From Falsihalocynthiibacter halioticoli (GTDB lineage Bacteria > Pseudomonadota > Alphaproteobacteria > Rhodobacterales > Rhodobacteraceae), in assembly GCF_025802015.1 (NCBI RefSeq), contig NZ_JAOYFC010000001.1, positions 1,240,001 through 1,304,000 on the forward strand: DNA of 64,000 bases. The letters run 5' to 3'. Under the pieces are notes generated by a model. It did no database searches and was not told the origin of the DNA. It saw nothing but the letters and a program-made list of their open reading frames with translations. Below, in pieces: positions 43,818 to 52,790 of the stretch (positions are counted from its first letter, which is position 1; each line of letters starts with the position of its first letter). Made by a program: the position numbers and the translations under genes.

Positions 43818-44711
43818 ATGCCAGACCAAATACCTACTAAGTTGGCCCGTCATATCGCCCGTGATATCTCCTATGCGAGTTCCGCCAAGAGCCGATCAGG
43901 GCGTGCGATGATCCGTATTCTGGAGGGGGCAACAGGGCGAAACCGCCTTATTCGTAAGGCTGCTGGTTATGAGCAGGAGGTGGCGAACGGGCAGGATTTT
44001 TGGGCGGTGATGAAGCGGCGATATGGCATTTCGGTTCAGCATTGTGGCCCTGCATATGACCTTCCGAAAGAGGGGCCGTTGGTTGTTGTGTCAAACCATC
44101 CCTATGGCATCCTTGACGGGCTGGTGATGGGAGCGTTGTTGTCGGAAACACGCGGTGATTTCCGAATTCTGGCCAATAGCGTTTTTAACAAAGCGCCCGA
44201 TATTAACCGCATCATCCTTCCGATCAGTTTTGACGACTCCCGCGAAGCTGTTCAGCAAAACATAACCACACGCAAATCGGCGCTGCGCTATCTTGCAGAA
44301 GGCGGCGCCATTGGCGTGTTTCCAGGCGGGACGGTCTCGACCTCGGCAAAAGCCTTCTCAATGCCACTTGATCCAAGCTGGCGGAATTTCACCGCAAAAA
44401 TGATCCAGAAGTCCGGTGCGCAGGTGGTTCCGATCTATTTTCACGGGGCAAATTCACGGCTGTTTCAATTGGCCAGCCACCTGCATGAAACCTTGAGGCT
44501 TGGCTTGTTGATCAAGGAGTTCGGCGCGCGGGTAAACAGCGAAGTGGCGCTTTCCATTGGCGCGCCGATAGCGCCAGAGACTCTGGCCCGTTTCGGCGGC
44601 GAGTCCAGCGCGATGATGGATTATTTGCGCGCAGCGACATATGCGCTTTCTCCTAACCCAGCTTCGCCGTTAGAGTATGGGTATGAGTTTGAAGAAAAAT
44701 ATCGCGCGTAA
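43818..44711 (+). CDS. Lysophospholipid acyltransferase family protein
   Basis: A 297-residue PlsC-like acyltransferase, probably at the inner face of the membrane. The catalytic motif is SNHPYGILDG (His and Asp with five residues between, one more than the usual four). The substrate motif usually written FPEG is FPGGTVS here, which I believe is normal for this roseobacter subfamily. Such enzymes move acyl chains onto lysophospholipids or aminolipids; the acceptor is unknown. No membrane helix is obvious. It precedes murI on the same strand with a gap of 67 bases. Confidence 0.85.
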   Translation: MPDQIPTKLARHIARDISYASSAKSRSGRAMIRILEGATGRNRLIRKAAGYEQEVANGQDFWAVMKRRYGISVQHCGPAYDLPKEGPLVVVSNHPYGILDGLVMGALLSETRGDFRILANSVFNKAPDINRIILPISFDDSREAVQQNITTRKSALRYLAEGGAIGVFPGGTVSTSAKAFSMPLDPSWRNFTAKMIQKSGAQVVPIYFHGANSRLFQLASHLHETLRLGLLIKEFGARVNSEVALSIGAPIAPETLARFGGESSAMMDYLRAATYALSPNPASPLEYGYEFEEKYRA

Positions 44712-44778
44712 TGTGCGGATAATTTAAGTAAGCTGAAAATTAACGGCGGCGAGTCGGCAAGACATAAGGACAGAAACG

Positions 44779-45591
44779 ATGGCAGTAGGGATTTTTGACT
44801 CTGGTTTGGGCGGTTTGACCGTACTGGATGCCGTGTCCAAGCGTCTGCCGGACGAAGCGTTGGTGTACTATGGTGATAACGCCCATGCGCCCTATGGCGT
44901 GCGCGACGCGGAAGACATTTATAATCTGACAACTCAAGGCGTTGAGCGCCTCTGGGATGCAGGGTGTGACCTTGTGATCCTTGCCTGTAACACGGCCTCT
45001 GCTGCGGCGTTGCGGCGCATGCAGGAAAGCTGGATCCCGTCGAATAAACGGGTTCTTGGGGTTTTCGTTCCGCTCATTGAGGCACTGACCGAGCGGGACT
45101 GGGGCGATAATTCTCCGCCGCGCGAAGTTGCGGTGAAGCATGTGGCGCTTTTTGCGACCCCCGCGACCGTGTCGAGCCGTGCGTTTCAACGCGAGCTTGC
45201 GTTCCGCGCGATTGGTGTGGATGTCGAAGCGCAGCCCTGTGGCGGTGTTGTGGATGCGATTGAGGATGGTGACGAGATTTTGGCCGAAGCCTTGGTCCGC
45301 AGCCACGTTGATGCGCTGCTGCGGCGGATGCCTGGCCCTGAGGCCGCAATCCTTGGCTGTACGCATTATCCCCTTATGAAGCAGCAGTTTCAGGACGCCC
45401 TTGGCGCGAATGTGAAAGTTTATTCCCAAGCCGATTTGGTTGCGGAGAGCCTTGCCGATTATCTTGTGCGTCATCCAGATATGCGGGGAGAAGGCGAGGA
45501 GTCTCTGTTCCTGACAACAGGCGATCCTGCGCGGGTCTCAAGCAAAGCAACGCAATTCTTGCGACGAAAGATCACGTTTGAAGCTGCGTGA
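44779..45591 (+). CDS. murI: Glutamate racemase
   Basis: Makes D-glutamate for peptidoglycan. The 270-residue protein has both catalytic cysteines (LACNTASAAAL near residue 73 and LGCTHYPLM near 195) and the opening VGIFDSGLGGLTVL with the catalytic Asp and Ser. DNAHAPYGVRDAEDI is also typical. ArgC follows after 57 bases on the same strand. Confidence 0.96.
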   Translation: MAVGIFDSGLGGLTVLDAVSKRLPDEALVYYGDNAHAPYGVRDAEDIYNLTTQGVERLWDAGCDLVILACNTASAAALRRMQESWIPSNKRVLGVFVPLIEALTERDWGDNSPPREVAVKHVALFATPATVSSRAFQRELAFRAIGVDVEAQPCGGVVDAIEDGDEILAEALVRSHVDALLRRMPGPEAAILGCTHYPLMKQQFQDALGANVKVYSQADLVAESLADYLVRHPDMRGEGEESLFLTTGDPARVSSKATQFLRRKITFEAA

Positions 45592-45648
45592 TTGCAGCAC
45601 CCGCCAAAACTTCCTACATAGGCCCTGAACACGAAAAGGTCCGTCAAA

Positions 45649-46677
45649 ATGACCCATAATATCGCCATTCTTGGTGCGTCCGGCTATACGGGCGCAGAAC
45701 TTGTCCGGCTGATTGCCAGCCATCCTTCGATGAAGATCACCGCTCTAACGGCCTCGCGTAAAGCAGGGCAGAGCATGGCCGAGGTGTTCCCGCATCTGCG
45801 CCATCTGGATTTGCCTGATCTTGTGACGGTCGAAGAAGTCGATTTCTCCAAAGTCGATCTGTGCTTCTGTGCGCTGCCGCATGCCACGAGCCAAGCGGTG
45901 ATCCGCGAGCTGCCAAAAGATCTGAAAGTTGTTGATTTGTCGGCGGATTTCCGGCTGCGTGACCCTGCGGCGTACAAAAAGTGGTACGGAAATGACCACG
46001 CCGCATTGGAGCAGCAGGACGAAGCTGTTTATGGGCTGACCGAGTTTTATCGTGAAGAGATCAAGCAAGCGCGGCTTGTGGCCGGAACAGGCTGTAATGC
46101 GGCAACGGGGCAGTATGCGCTGCGGCCGTTGATTGCGGACAAGGTCATTGCACTTGATGACATCATTATCAATCTGATCACCGGTGTGTCCGGCGCAGGG
46201 CGGTCGCTCAAGGAAAACTTGCTGCACGCAGAACTTTCCGAAGGCGCACATGGCTATGCCGTGGGCGGAACCCATCGGCACCTTGGCGAGTTTGATCAAG
46301 AGTTTTCCGCAATCGCCGGAGAGCCAGTACGGGTACAGTTTACGCCACACCTCATCCCCGCCAACCGCGGAATTCTGGGCACCGTCTATGTGAAGGGATC
46401 GCCTGAAGAGGTTTATAACTCCCTCACGCAAGCTTATGAAAAAGAACCGTTTATCGTTATGCTGCCCTTTGGCGAAACGCCAAGCACGCGGCATATTCGT
46501 GGCAGCAACTTCTGTCATATAGGTGTGACGGGAGATCGCATCGACGGGAGGGCGATTGTTATGGTAGCGCTTGATAACCTGACCAAAGGGTCGTCCGGTC
46601 AGGCGCTGCAAAACGCGAACCTCATGCTAGGAGAGGAAGAAACAGCGGGCCTTATGCTCGCGCCGGTCTTCCCGTAA
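45649..46677 (+). CDS. argC: N-acetyl-gamma-glutamyl-phosphate reductase
   Basis: Reduces N-acetylglutamyl phosphate with NADPH to the semialdehyde, the third step of arginine synthesis. The 342-residue protein starts with the nucleotide site ILGASGYTGAELVRL; the catalytic Cys is in VAGTGCNAATGQYALRP; VSGAGRS and the late His region HRHLGEFDQE agree with the family. The ccmE gene follows only six bases after the stop codon, so the two may share an mRNA. Confidence 0.97.
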   Translation: MTHNIAILGASGYTGAELVRLIASHPSMKITALTASRKAGQSMAEVFPHLRHLDLPDLVTVEEVDFSKVDLCFCALPHATSQAVIRELPKDLKVVDLSADFRLRDPAAYKKWYGNDHAALEQQDEAVYGLTEFYREEIKQARLVAGTGCNAATGQYALRPLIADKVIALDDIIINLITGVSGAGRSLKENLLHAELSEGAHGYAVGGTHRHLGEFDQEFSAIAGEPVRVQFTPHLIPANRGILGTVYVKGSPEEVYNSLTQAYEKEPFIVMLPFGETPSTRHIRGSNFCHIGVTGDRIDGRAIVMVALDNLTKGSSGQALQNANLMLGEEETAGLMLAPVFP

Positions 46678-46683
46678 GGAACC

Positions 46684-47133
46684 ATGAAGAACCTCAAGAA
46701 ACGTCGCCGTATTCAGGTCATTGTGCTCATCATTGTGTCGCTGGTTTTGTCCGGCGCATTGATTGGCTACGGTTTCAAGGACGGTATCAACCTGTTCCGT
46801 TCGCCTTCGCAGGTTCTGGCCGAGCCGCCCGCGCCGGATGAGGTCTTTCGCATCGGTGGATTGGTTCTTGATGGCAGCCTTGAGCGTGGTGTTGGAGAGG
46901 AAATCCGTTTCGTCGTTACCGATGGCGGGGCGGAGGTTCCTGCAGTCTACTCTGGTGTTCTTCCTGATCTTTTTGAAGAAAATCAGGGTATGATCGGCAC
47001 AGGTTCTTATGTGAACGGTGTGTTCGAAGCCACTGAAATTCTTGCGAAACATGACGAAACCTATATGCCCAAAGAAGTCGTTGATGCGCTGAAGGAACAG
47101 GGCGTGTATCAGGGCGAGGATGAAGCGTCCTAA
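46684..47133 (+). CDS. ccmE: Cytochrome c maturation protein CcmE (haem chaperone)
   Basis: A periplasmic haem chaperone with one N-terminal membrane anchor (about residues 9-29) and an OB-fold domain. It receives haem from CcmC and passes it to CcmF. The haem-binding His is in LAKHDETYMPKEV near residue 121, the expected motif. At 149 residues it is full length. In this window it is separated from ccmF by an endolysin and a holin gene on the same strand. Confidence 0.96.
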   Translation: MKNLKKRRRIQVIVLIIVSLVLSGALIGYGFKDGINLFRSPSQVLAEPPAPDEVFRIGGLVLDGSLERGVGEEIRFVVTDGGAEVPAVYSGVLPDLFEENQGMIGTGSYVNGVFEATEILAKHDETYMPKEVVDALKEQGVYQGEDEAS

Positions 47134-47263
47134 GGGCGGTAATCCTCTCTTACTCCCTATGCAACGTTCGCAGCGGTTAGAGTTCTGATAGGATTTTCCG
47201 CTCACCATGATCCCCGTTATTGGGGCCAAACCGACGCATGCGCCCCACAGAAATGGGGGCCAT

Positions 47264-47875
47264 ATGCAAACGGTAAGAGAGATCGCATCCGACATCATTT
47301 CCCGCGAAGGCGGCTTTGTGAATGATCCGGATGATCCAGGCGGCGCGACCAAATACGGCGTGACGCTTAAGACGCTCAAGCGGTTGGGGCTTGATGTGAC
47401 GGGCGACAATTCTGTTGATATTCAGGATGTTACAGCGCTCACCCGCGAGCAGGCTGTCGAGATTTATTTGCGCCATTACTATGATGCGCCGCGAATAGGC
47501 ACATTGCCGCGCGGGGTTCAGGCGAGCGTGTTTGATATGTATGTCAACGCGGGTGCGAATGCGGTGCGGATATTGCAGCGCCTGTTGAACGACATGGGCT
47601 ATTCAGTGCGGGTTGATGGGGTGATCGGGCCGGAAACCGCTGCTGTTACGCAAGAGGCGCATGACATCGCGCCGCGTGCTTTTGTTGATGCCTATGGGAT
47701 TGCGCGGCGCAATTACTATTACGCCTTGGCCGATGCGCGCCCCGCAAGCCGCAAATTTGCGCGCCGTCGCGACGGGGGCAAGGGCGGCTGGATAAAGCGG
47801 GCAGAGGAGTTCATTACCCGCGAGTTTCACCTAAGCGAGCGTGAGCATCATGAACGGGTGGCGGCATGGGGTTGA
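47264..47875 (+). CDS. GH108 endolysin (muramidase), GTA lysis type
   Basis: A 203-residue peptidoglycan muramidase. The N-terminal glycoside hydrolase 108 domain has the signature REGGFVNDPDDPGGATKYG with the catalytic Glu; the C-terminal part (GVQASVFDMYVNAGANAVRI then GYSVRVDGVIGPETAAV) is the peptidoglycan-binding type 3 domain. No signal peptide is visible, so release depends on a holin, which is encoded immediately downstream with a 10-base overlap. This pair resembles the lysis genes used for release of gene transfer agents in Rhodobacter. The ATG at 47264 is preferred to the upstream 47207. Confidence 0.9.
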   Translation: MQTVREIASDIISREGGFVNDPDDPGGATKYGVTLKTLKRLGLDVTGDNSVDIQDVTALTREQAVEIYLRHYYDAPRIGTLPRGVQASVFDMYVNAGANAVRILQRLLNDMGYSVRVDGVIGPETAAVTQEAHDIAPRAFVDAYGIARRNYYYALADARPASRKFARRRDGGKGGWIKRAEEFITREFHLSEREHHERVAAWG

Positions 47876-48423
47876 TCCACGGGCTGTTGTATTTGTTGTT
47901 TGGCGAGGGCCGCAACGTATTGCGCGAAACAAGCGAAGTGTTTCGTGAAAACACCGAAGAAGCTGCAAAACGGGCTGTTACCCTGCGCGGAGAGGCGCTC
48001 GGGCAGTTGGCAGCGGAATTTGCCTTGCCACGAAAGGGGCGGTTTGACAGATTTATGGATGGGTTAAATCGCTTACCACGCCCTGCGCTTGTTTTCGGAA
48101 TTCTGGCGCTTTTTGTTAGCGCAATGGTTGATCCGGTCTGGTTTGCAAGCCGGATGCAGGGGCTCTTGCTGGTGCCGGAGCCGCTATGGTGGCTTCTGGG
48201 AATTGTCGTTTCGTTTTATTTCGGGGCGCGCCATCAGGCAAAAAGTCAGGAGTTTCAACGTTCTTTGAGCCAAACCATGCAGCGCGTACCTGATGTGATG
48301 GGTAACCTTGACGGCTTGCGCGAGATTGGCCGTGATGCCGAGGTCGCGGCGCGCAGACCAGCGGCAAAGATGCCAGAGCCAAACGGCGCTTTGGTTCAAT
48401 GGCAACGGGCAAAATCCGGGTAA
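47866..48423 (+). CDS. Holin family protein, GTA three-helix type
   Basis: A 185-residue membrane protein. A short hydrophobic N-terminus (LIHGLLYLLFGEG) is followed by a charged helix and two strong membrane helices (about residues 73-90 and 105-123), then a basic cytoplasmic tail. This layout fits the GTA_holin_3TM family, which forms pores that let the endolysin reach the cell wall. The start overlaps the endolysin gene by 10 bases. The tail of about 60 residues has no known motif. Confidence is good because of the partner gene. Confidence 0.87.
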   Translation: MGLIHGLLYLLFGEGRNVLRETSEVFRENTEEAAKRAVTLRGEALGQLAAEFALPRKGRFDRFMDGLNRLPRPALVFGILALFVSAMVDPVWFASRMQGLLLVPEPLWWLLGIVVSFYFGARHQAKSQEFQRSLSQTMQRVPDVMGNLDGLREIGRDAEVAARRPAAKMPEPNGALVQWQRAKSG

Positions 48424-48503
48424 GCGCGAAAATGTGAACGTGTCGCAGGGCAAAGGTTGGCTTCGTCATTGCTCACCGCGTGTGGAATCGGCATATTCGC
48501 CGC

Positions 48504-50495
48504 ATGTTTATTGAACTCGGCCATGCTGCCCTGATCCTCGCTTTTCTGGTTTCACTTCTGCAAACCGTGGTGCCGCTCGTTGGTGCGCATCGCGGTTGGG
48601 CGCAATGGATGGCGGCTGGTTCGGCTGCGGCGACCACGCAGTTTTTGCTGGTGTTCTTTTCCTTTGCGGCTCTGACCTATGCCTTTGTCACGTCCGATTT
48701 TTCGGTGCGGCTGGTGGTTGCAAACTCTCATACGCTCAAGCCGATGCTGTATAAGGTTTCGGGCGTTTGGGGGAACCATGAAGGCTCGATGCTGCTTTGG
48801 GTTTTGATCCTTGCTGGTTTCGGGGCATGCGCAGTTTGGTTTGGCAACAATTTACCGGATCGTCTCCGGGCGCGGGTTTTGGCAGTTCAGGGGGCGATTG
48901 GCGCGGGGTTCTATGCGTTTATCCTGTTTACCTCGAACCCGTTCGAGCGCGTTTCTGCACCTCCCTTTGACGGCAACGACCTTAATCCGCTGCTCCAAGA
49001 CCCCGGTCTCGCGTTTCATCCACCGTTTCTTTACCTTGGATATGTTGGTCTTTCGATGGCCTTCAGCTTTGCGGTGGCGGCGCTTATTGAGGGGCGTGTT
49101 GATGCGGCATGGGGCCGTTGGGTGCGCCCATGGACGTTGGCAGCGTGGATTTTCCTGACCATCGGCATCGCGCTTGGTTCTTGGTGGGCCTATTACGAGC
49201 TTGGTTGGGGCGGGTTCTGGTTCTGGGATCCGGTTGAAAACGCGAGTTTTATGCCGTGGCTGATTGCGGCAGCTCTGTTGCACTCTGCCATTGTTGTTGA
49301 GAAGCGCGAGAGCCTTAAAGCGTGGACGATATTGCTCGCGATTATGGCATTCGGTTTCTCGCTCATCGGGACGTTTATCGTACGTTCAGGCGTCATTACG
49401 TCGGTGCATGCATTCGCCAATGACCCAGAGCGCGGCGTGTTTATCTTGATGCTATTGGCGCTCTATATGGGCGGTGCGCTGACGTTGTTTGCGGCGCGGG
49501 CGAACGTAATGGTGAGCAAAGGCGTGTTTGGCATGGTGAGCCGCGAATCCGCGCTCGTGCTGAACAATATCCTACTCGCAGTTTCATGCTTTGTTGTGTT
49601 TGTCGGGACGATCTGGCCGCTGGTGGCGGAGCTGTTCTTTGATCGTAAGCTCTCTGTTGGGCCGCCGTTCTTCAACCTTGCCTTCTCGCCATTTGTTATC
49701 CTGATCGCGCTGTTGTTGCCGATTGGGACGCTCCTGCCGTGGAAGCGGGCGAAAGTCGCACGCGCGCTTAAGCCGTTGCGGGGCTGGTTCCTGCTGGCGG
49801 CGGCGATCATGGCGCTTGTCTGGGCGATGCAGACAGAGCGCACGGCCCTTGCGCCCATCGGTGCGTTCCTTGGCTCTTGGGTTATTCTTGGTGCGGGCGT
49901 TGACCTCTGGCAACGGACAGGCAACGCCAAACAGGGCGCGGCGGCGCGGCGCAAGCGTCTATTGCGTTTGCCGCGTGCCGATTGGGGCCGCGCGGTTGCG
50001 CACTCGGGTTTCGGTATCACGATCCTTGGTGTTTCCTTCCTGATGGCGTGGGAGCTTGAGGATATTCGGGTGGCGCATCTTGGCGAGAGCTTTGAGGTTG
50101 GCGGTTATGATATCACGCTTGCCTCGGTCCGTGAGGGGCAGGGGCCGAACTATAGCAACATCCTTGCCGAGATCGATGTGGCCAAGAATGGCAAGCCGGT
50201 TGCAACGCTCTATCCCGAGAAGCGTATCTATCCTGTACAAGCCATGCCGACCACAGAAGCTGCGATTGATAACGGGTTTACCCGCGACGTTTACGTTGTG
50301 ATTGGTGATCCGCAGGAGAACAATGGCTGGGTGGTTCGCACCTATATCAAACCATTTGCAAACTGGATTTGGGCGGGGGCAATCATCATGTCGCTCGGCG
50401 GAGGCTTGAGCCTGTCTGACCGGCGGTATCGTGTGGCCGCTCCGGGCCGTCGCCACCGTGCGCCAGCCAATGCCACCCCTGGACCGGCGGAGTAA
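48504..50495 (+). CDS. ccmF: Haem lyase CcmF, cytochrome c maturation
   Basis: A 663-residue polytopic inner membrane protein with about 14-15 helices that attaches haem to apocytochrome c. The haem-handling WWD domain is seen as GWGGFWFWDPVENASFMPW near residue 230, with periplasmic His residues around it. The start at 48504 (MFIELGHAAL) fits the family; the frame extends eight codons upstream. Its stop is four bases before the GTG of ccmH. CcmI is not in this operon. Confidence 0.96.
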   Translation: MFIELGHAALILAFLVSLLQTVVPLVGAHRGWAQWMAAGSAAATTQFLLVFFSFAALTYAFVTSDFSVRLVVANSHTLKPMLYKVSGVWGNHEGSMLLWVLILAGFGACAVWFGNNLPDRLRARVLAVQGAIGAGFYAFILFTSNPFERVSAPPFDGNDLNPLLQDPGLAFHPPFLYLGYVGLSMAFSFAVAALIEGRVDAAWGRWVRPWTLAAWIFLTIGIALGSWWAYYELGWGGFWFWDPVENASFMPWLIAAALLHSAIVVEKRESLKAWTILLAIMAFGFSLIGTFIVRSGVITSVHAFANDPERGVFILMLLALYMGGALTLFAARANVMVSKGVFGMVSRESALVLNNILLAVSCFVVFVGTIWPLVAELFFDRKLSVGPPFFNLAFSPFVILIALLLPIGTLLPWKRAKVARALKPLRGWFLLAAAIMALVWAMQTERTALAPIGAFLGSWVILGAGVDLWQRTGNAKQGAAARRKRLLRLPRADWGRAVAHSGFGITILGVSFLMAWELEDIRVAHLGESFEVGGYDITLASVREGQGPNYSNILAEIDVAKNGKPVATLYPEKRIYPVQAMPTTEAAIDNGFTRDVYVVIGDPQENNGWVVRTYIKPFANWIWAGAIIMSLGGGLSLSDRRYRVAAPGRRHRAPANATPGPAE

Positions 50496-50499
50496 GAGC

Positions 50500-50985
50500 G
50501 TGAAATATCTTCTTACATTGTTTGCTCTTGTTCTTGGTCTTGGTCTCGCGGCACCCACTGCTACACTGGCGGTCGAGCCGGATGAAATCCTTGCTGATCC
50601 AGCCCTCGAGGAGCGGGCGCGCGAACTGTCAAAAGACCTTCGTTGTTTGGTCTGCCGCAACGAAAATATCGACGAAAGCAACGCAGACCTCGCCCGTGAT
50701 TTGCGGATTTTCCTGCGGGAGCGGCTCACTGCGGGTGACAGCGACGACGAGGCCATTGAGGCCATCGTCTCGCGTTATGGAGAGTATGTGCTGCTGAACC
50801 CTAAGGTCACGGGCTCGTCGCTGATGCTGTGGTTGGCCGGCCCTGTGGCGCTGATTTGTGCGCTCGGCATCGGCTTTACCTATGTGCGCGGACGCTCTGG
50901 CCGTGATGGTAAAGCCACAGAAACACAGCAAAAACCGCTCTCTGACGAAGAACAGGCCCGTTTAGACGAAATATTGAAATCGTAA
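50500..50985 (+). CDS. ccmH: Cytochrome c maturation protein CcmH (thiol oxidoreductase)
   Basis: A 161-residue periplasmic-facing protein with a signal-type N-terminal helix, the CxxC motif in DLRCLVCRNENI, which reduces apocytochrome c or exchanges disulfides with it, and a C-terminal membrane helix (LWLAGPVALICALGIGF). The start is a GTG at 50500 after GGAG. The 3' end is followed by a different gene family, so the ccm operon ends here. Confidence 0.95.
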   Translation: MKYLLTLFALVLGLGLAAPTATLAVEPDEILADPALEERARELSKDLRCLVCRNENIDESNADLARDLRIFLRERLTAGDSDDEAIEAIVSRYGEYVLLNPKVTGSSLMLWLAGPVALICALGIGFTYVRGRSGRDGKATETQQKPLSDEEQARLDEILKS

Positions 50986-51064
50986 CGTGAGGTTCCTCTT
51001 TTTCTGAACCCATTCGTTCACTATCTATGATGCAACGATTTTCAGAGCCCTTGAAGGAGCCGCA

Positions 51065-51841
51065 ATGGATTACAAATCGCTCAATGTTACGCTGCGCGAC
51101 GGTATTGGAACGATCACGCTGAACCGTCCTGACGTGCGCAATGCGCTCAATCCGCAAATGCGCGCCGAGATTACTTATGCGTTCCGCGATTTGGCCAAAG
51201 AGGCACGCGTGATCGTGCTGACGGGGGCAGGCAATGCGTTTTGCTCTGGGCAAGACCTTGGCGAAGGCGTCAGCGCTGGCAACGCCGATCTGGAGCGTAT
51301 CTTGCGCGATGAGTATGTTCCGATGCTTCGCGCGATTTTTGAATGTCCGGTGCCGACGATTGCCGCGGTGAATGGTGCTGCGGCTGGAGCAGGGGCCAAC
51401 CTTGCATTGGCATGCGACGTGGTGATTGCGACGGAGTCGGCTGTGTTCCTACAGGCGTTTACGCGCATCGGTCTTATCCCTGACGCTGGCGGTACCTACT
51501 GGCTTCCCAAACAGATCGGCTTTGCCCGTGCAATGGGGGCCGCACTCTTTGCCGAACCTGTATCCGCGCAGCAGGCGCAGGATTGGGGTATGATCTGGGA
51601 AGCGGTGGATGATGAGCAGTTTGAAGAGCACTGGAAGGCGCGCGCGACCCACCTCGCCAATGGCCCGACCCGCGCTTACACAAGCCTCAAAGACACGCTC
51701 CGTGCCAGCTATAATAACACGCTGGACGAACAGCTCGCGCTTGAAGCCAAGCATCAAGGCAAAATGGGCCAGACCCGCGACTTCAAGGAAGGCGTTGTGT
51801 CGTTCCTGAAGAAGAAACCGGCGAAGTTTGAGGGGCGGTAG
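51065..51841 (+). CDS. Enoyl-CoA hydratase/isomerase family protein, PaaG-like
   Basis: A 258-residue crotonase-fold protein. The oxyanion hole is formed by AFCSGQDLGEG and NGAAAGAGANLALACD. The catalytic Asp lies in RIGLIPDAGGTYWLP, the form typical of PaaG (ring epoxide isomerase), whereas ordinary hydratases have Glu at the equivalent position. No other phenylacetate genes are near, so the substrate is unsure. It follows ccmH by about 80 bases, and AAGGAG precedes the ATG. Confidence 0.88.
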   Translation: MDYKSLNVTLRDGIGTITLNRPDVRNALNPQMRAEITYAFRDLAKEARVIVLTGAGNAFCSGQDLGEGVSAGNADLERILRDEYVPMLRAIFECPVPTIAAVNGAAAGAGANLALACDVVIATESAVFLQAFTRIGLIPDAGGTYWLPKQIGFARAMGAALFAEPVSAQQAQDWGMIWEAVDDEQFEEHWKARATHLANGPTRAYTSLKDTLRASYNNTLDEQLALEAKHQGKMGQTRDFKEGVVSFLKKKPAKFEGR

Positions 51842-51900
51842 TTGGGGCTGCGCGCCGCTTTACCTACCAATCACAGTTGTAGAGGCCGTCGAATCCGCCG

Positions 51901-52650
51901 CTATGCGCCTGACGATGTAGCGCAGGTTAGAAATTGTGTGATGTCTGCTTGGAATTTTTGCCAGTTGGGAAGCTCTGTTCGTCTAAAGTTGACACTGACA
52001 TCAAGCGCAGCAGCGCGAAAATAGAGCTGGCAACCGGGAAACTTGAAGGAGCCTGGAGCAAAGCACTTAATTACAGCAGCAATCCCAGTCTCCGAATTTT
52101 CATCTACAAATACGTTTTCGGGGCGGCGGTATTCTGGCTGTTTGTCTGGGAAATCAAGTTCTTTGAGTCCGTATTTGGCTGGAAGCCGCTTATACTCTCC
52201 CGTCAATTGCTGGCCAAACTCGAACGGGCCGCTCAGCTTCATATGCATATGAGCAATATCCTCAAGGGGAATGTGATCTTTTATGAGAAAACGAAACCAA
52301 TTCCTCACGCCCTTGCGTGTCCGCACGGAGGTTTCTTTCCTACTAACTGGCTCAAAACTCCCAATCTCAACGCGGAATAACTGGGCTTGCGTTTCGTATC
52401 CGCTTCGGCGGTCCCAGAAGTCTTCAAAAAATTGAATAGGAATGCTGAGCGGTACGGTCTTGTCCTCAAGCTCCATTCGGATTGAAAAATCTATATACGT
52501 CGCATCATTCGTGAACGCGGCGCAAGGGAAGCGCTCACTGGGAAGAGGGGTTGGTTGCGCGGACCTCGTAGTGTTGGCGGTCGTTGAAGTGCTGCAAACA
52601 GCGAGGAGCGCGGCGAGAAGCGGCCCTCTCAAACTGGACCGTTTTGGCAT
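51901..52650 (-). CDS. Exported protein of unknown function
   Basis: A 249-residue protein with an N-terminal signal (MPKRSSLRG, then a short hydrophobic core PLLAALLAVC). The Cys could be a lipidation site, but Val before it does not fit the usual lipobox. I do not recognise the mature part. It has Cys in FPCAAFT, IKCFAPG, FPGCQLYF and FLTCATS near the C-terminus, which may form disulfides, and many charged and aromatic residues. ATGs at 52671 and 52659 are alternative starts; 52650 has GGATGGA upstream and gives the cleanest signal peptide. The gene looks more A+T rich than its neighbours, which suggests an accessory or transferred gene. Confidence 0.6.
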   Translation of the reverse strand: MPKRSSLRGPLLAALLAVCSTSTTANTTRSAQPTPLPSERFPCAAFTNDATYIDFSIRMELEDKTVPLSIPIQFFEDFWDRRSGYETQAQLFRVEIGSFEPVSRKETSVRTRKGVRNWFRFLIKDHIPLEDIAHMHMKLSGPFEFGQQLTGEYKRLPAKYGLKELDFPDKQPEYRRPENVFVDENSETGIAAVIKCFAPGSFKFPGCQLYFRAAALDVSVNFRRTELPNWQKFQADITQFLTCATSSGA

Positions 52651-52738
52651 AGGTTCCATCCCGTTGTTCATTCGCGGACAGTTTCCTTTTCATTTAAGTC
52701 CAAACTATGAAATTGCGGCGCGGTTATTGACCGCCCAA

Positions 52739-52772
52739 CAAAAAAGCGCCCCCGAATGGAGGCGCTTTTTGT
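52739..52772. terminator. Bidirectional terminator after gltA
   Basis: AAAAAGCGCC pairs with GGCGCTTTTT (10 bp, 10-base loop), with T runs on both strands. It serves gltA on the minus strand. Confidence 0.88.
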
Positions 52773-52790
52773 TTTTCTTGTAACCCGTGT

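Noticed and set aside
47134..48503. Prophage remnant in the ccm operon
   Set aside because: Only the lysis pair is present, with no integrase, structural gene, att repeats or composition shift; a GTA lysis cassette explains it better.
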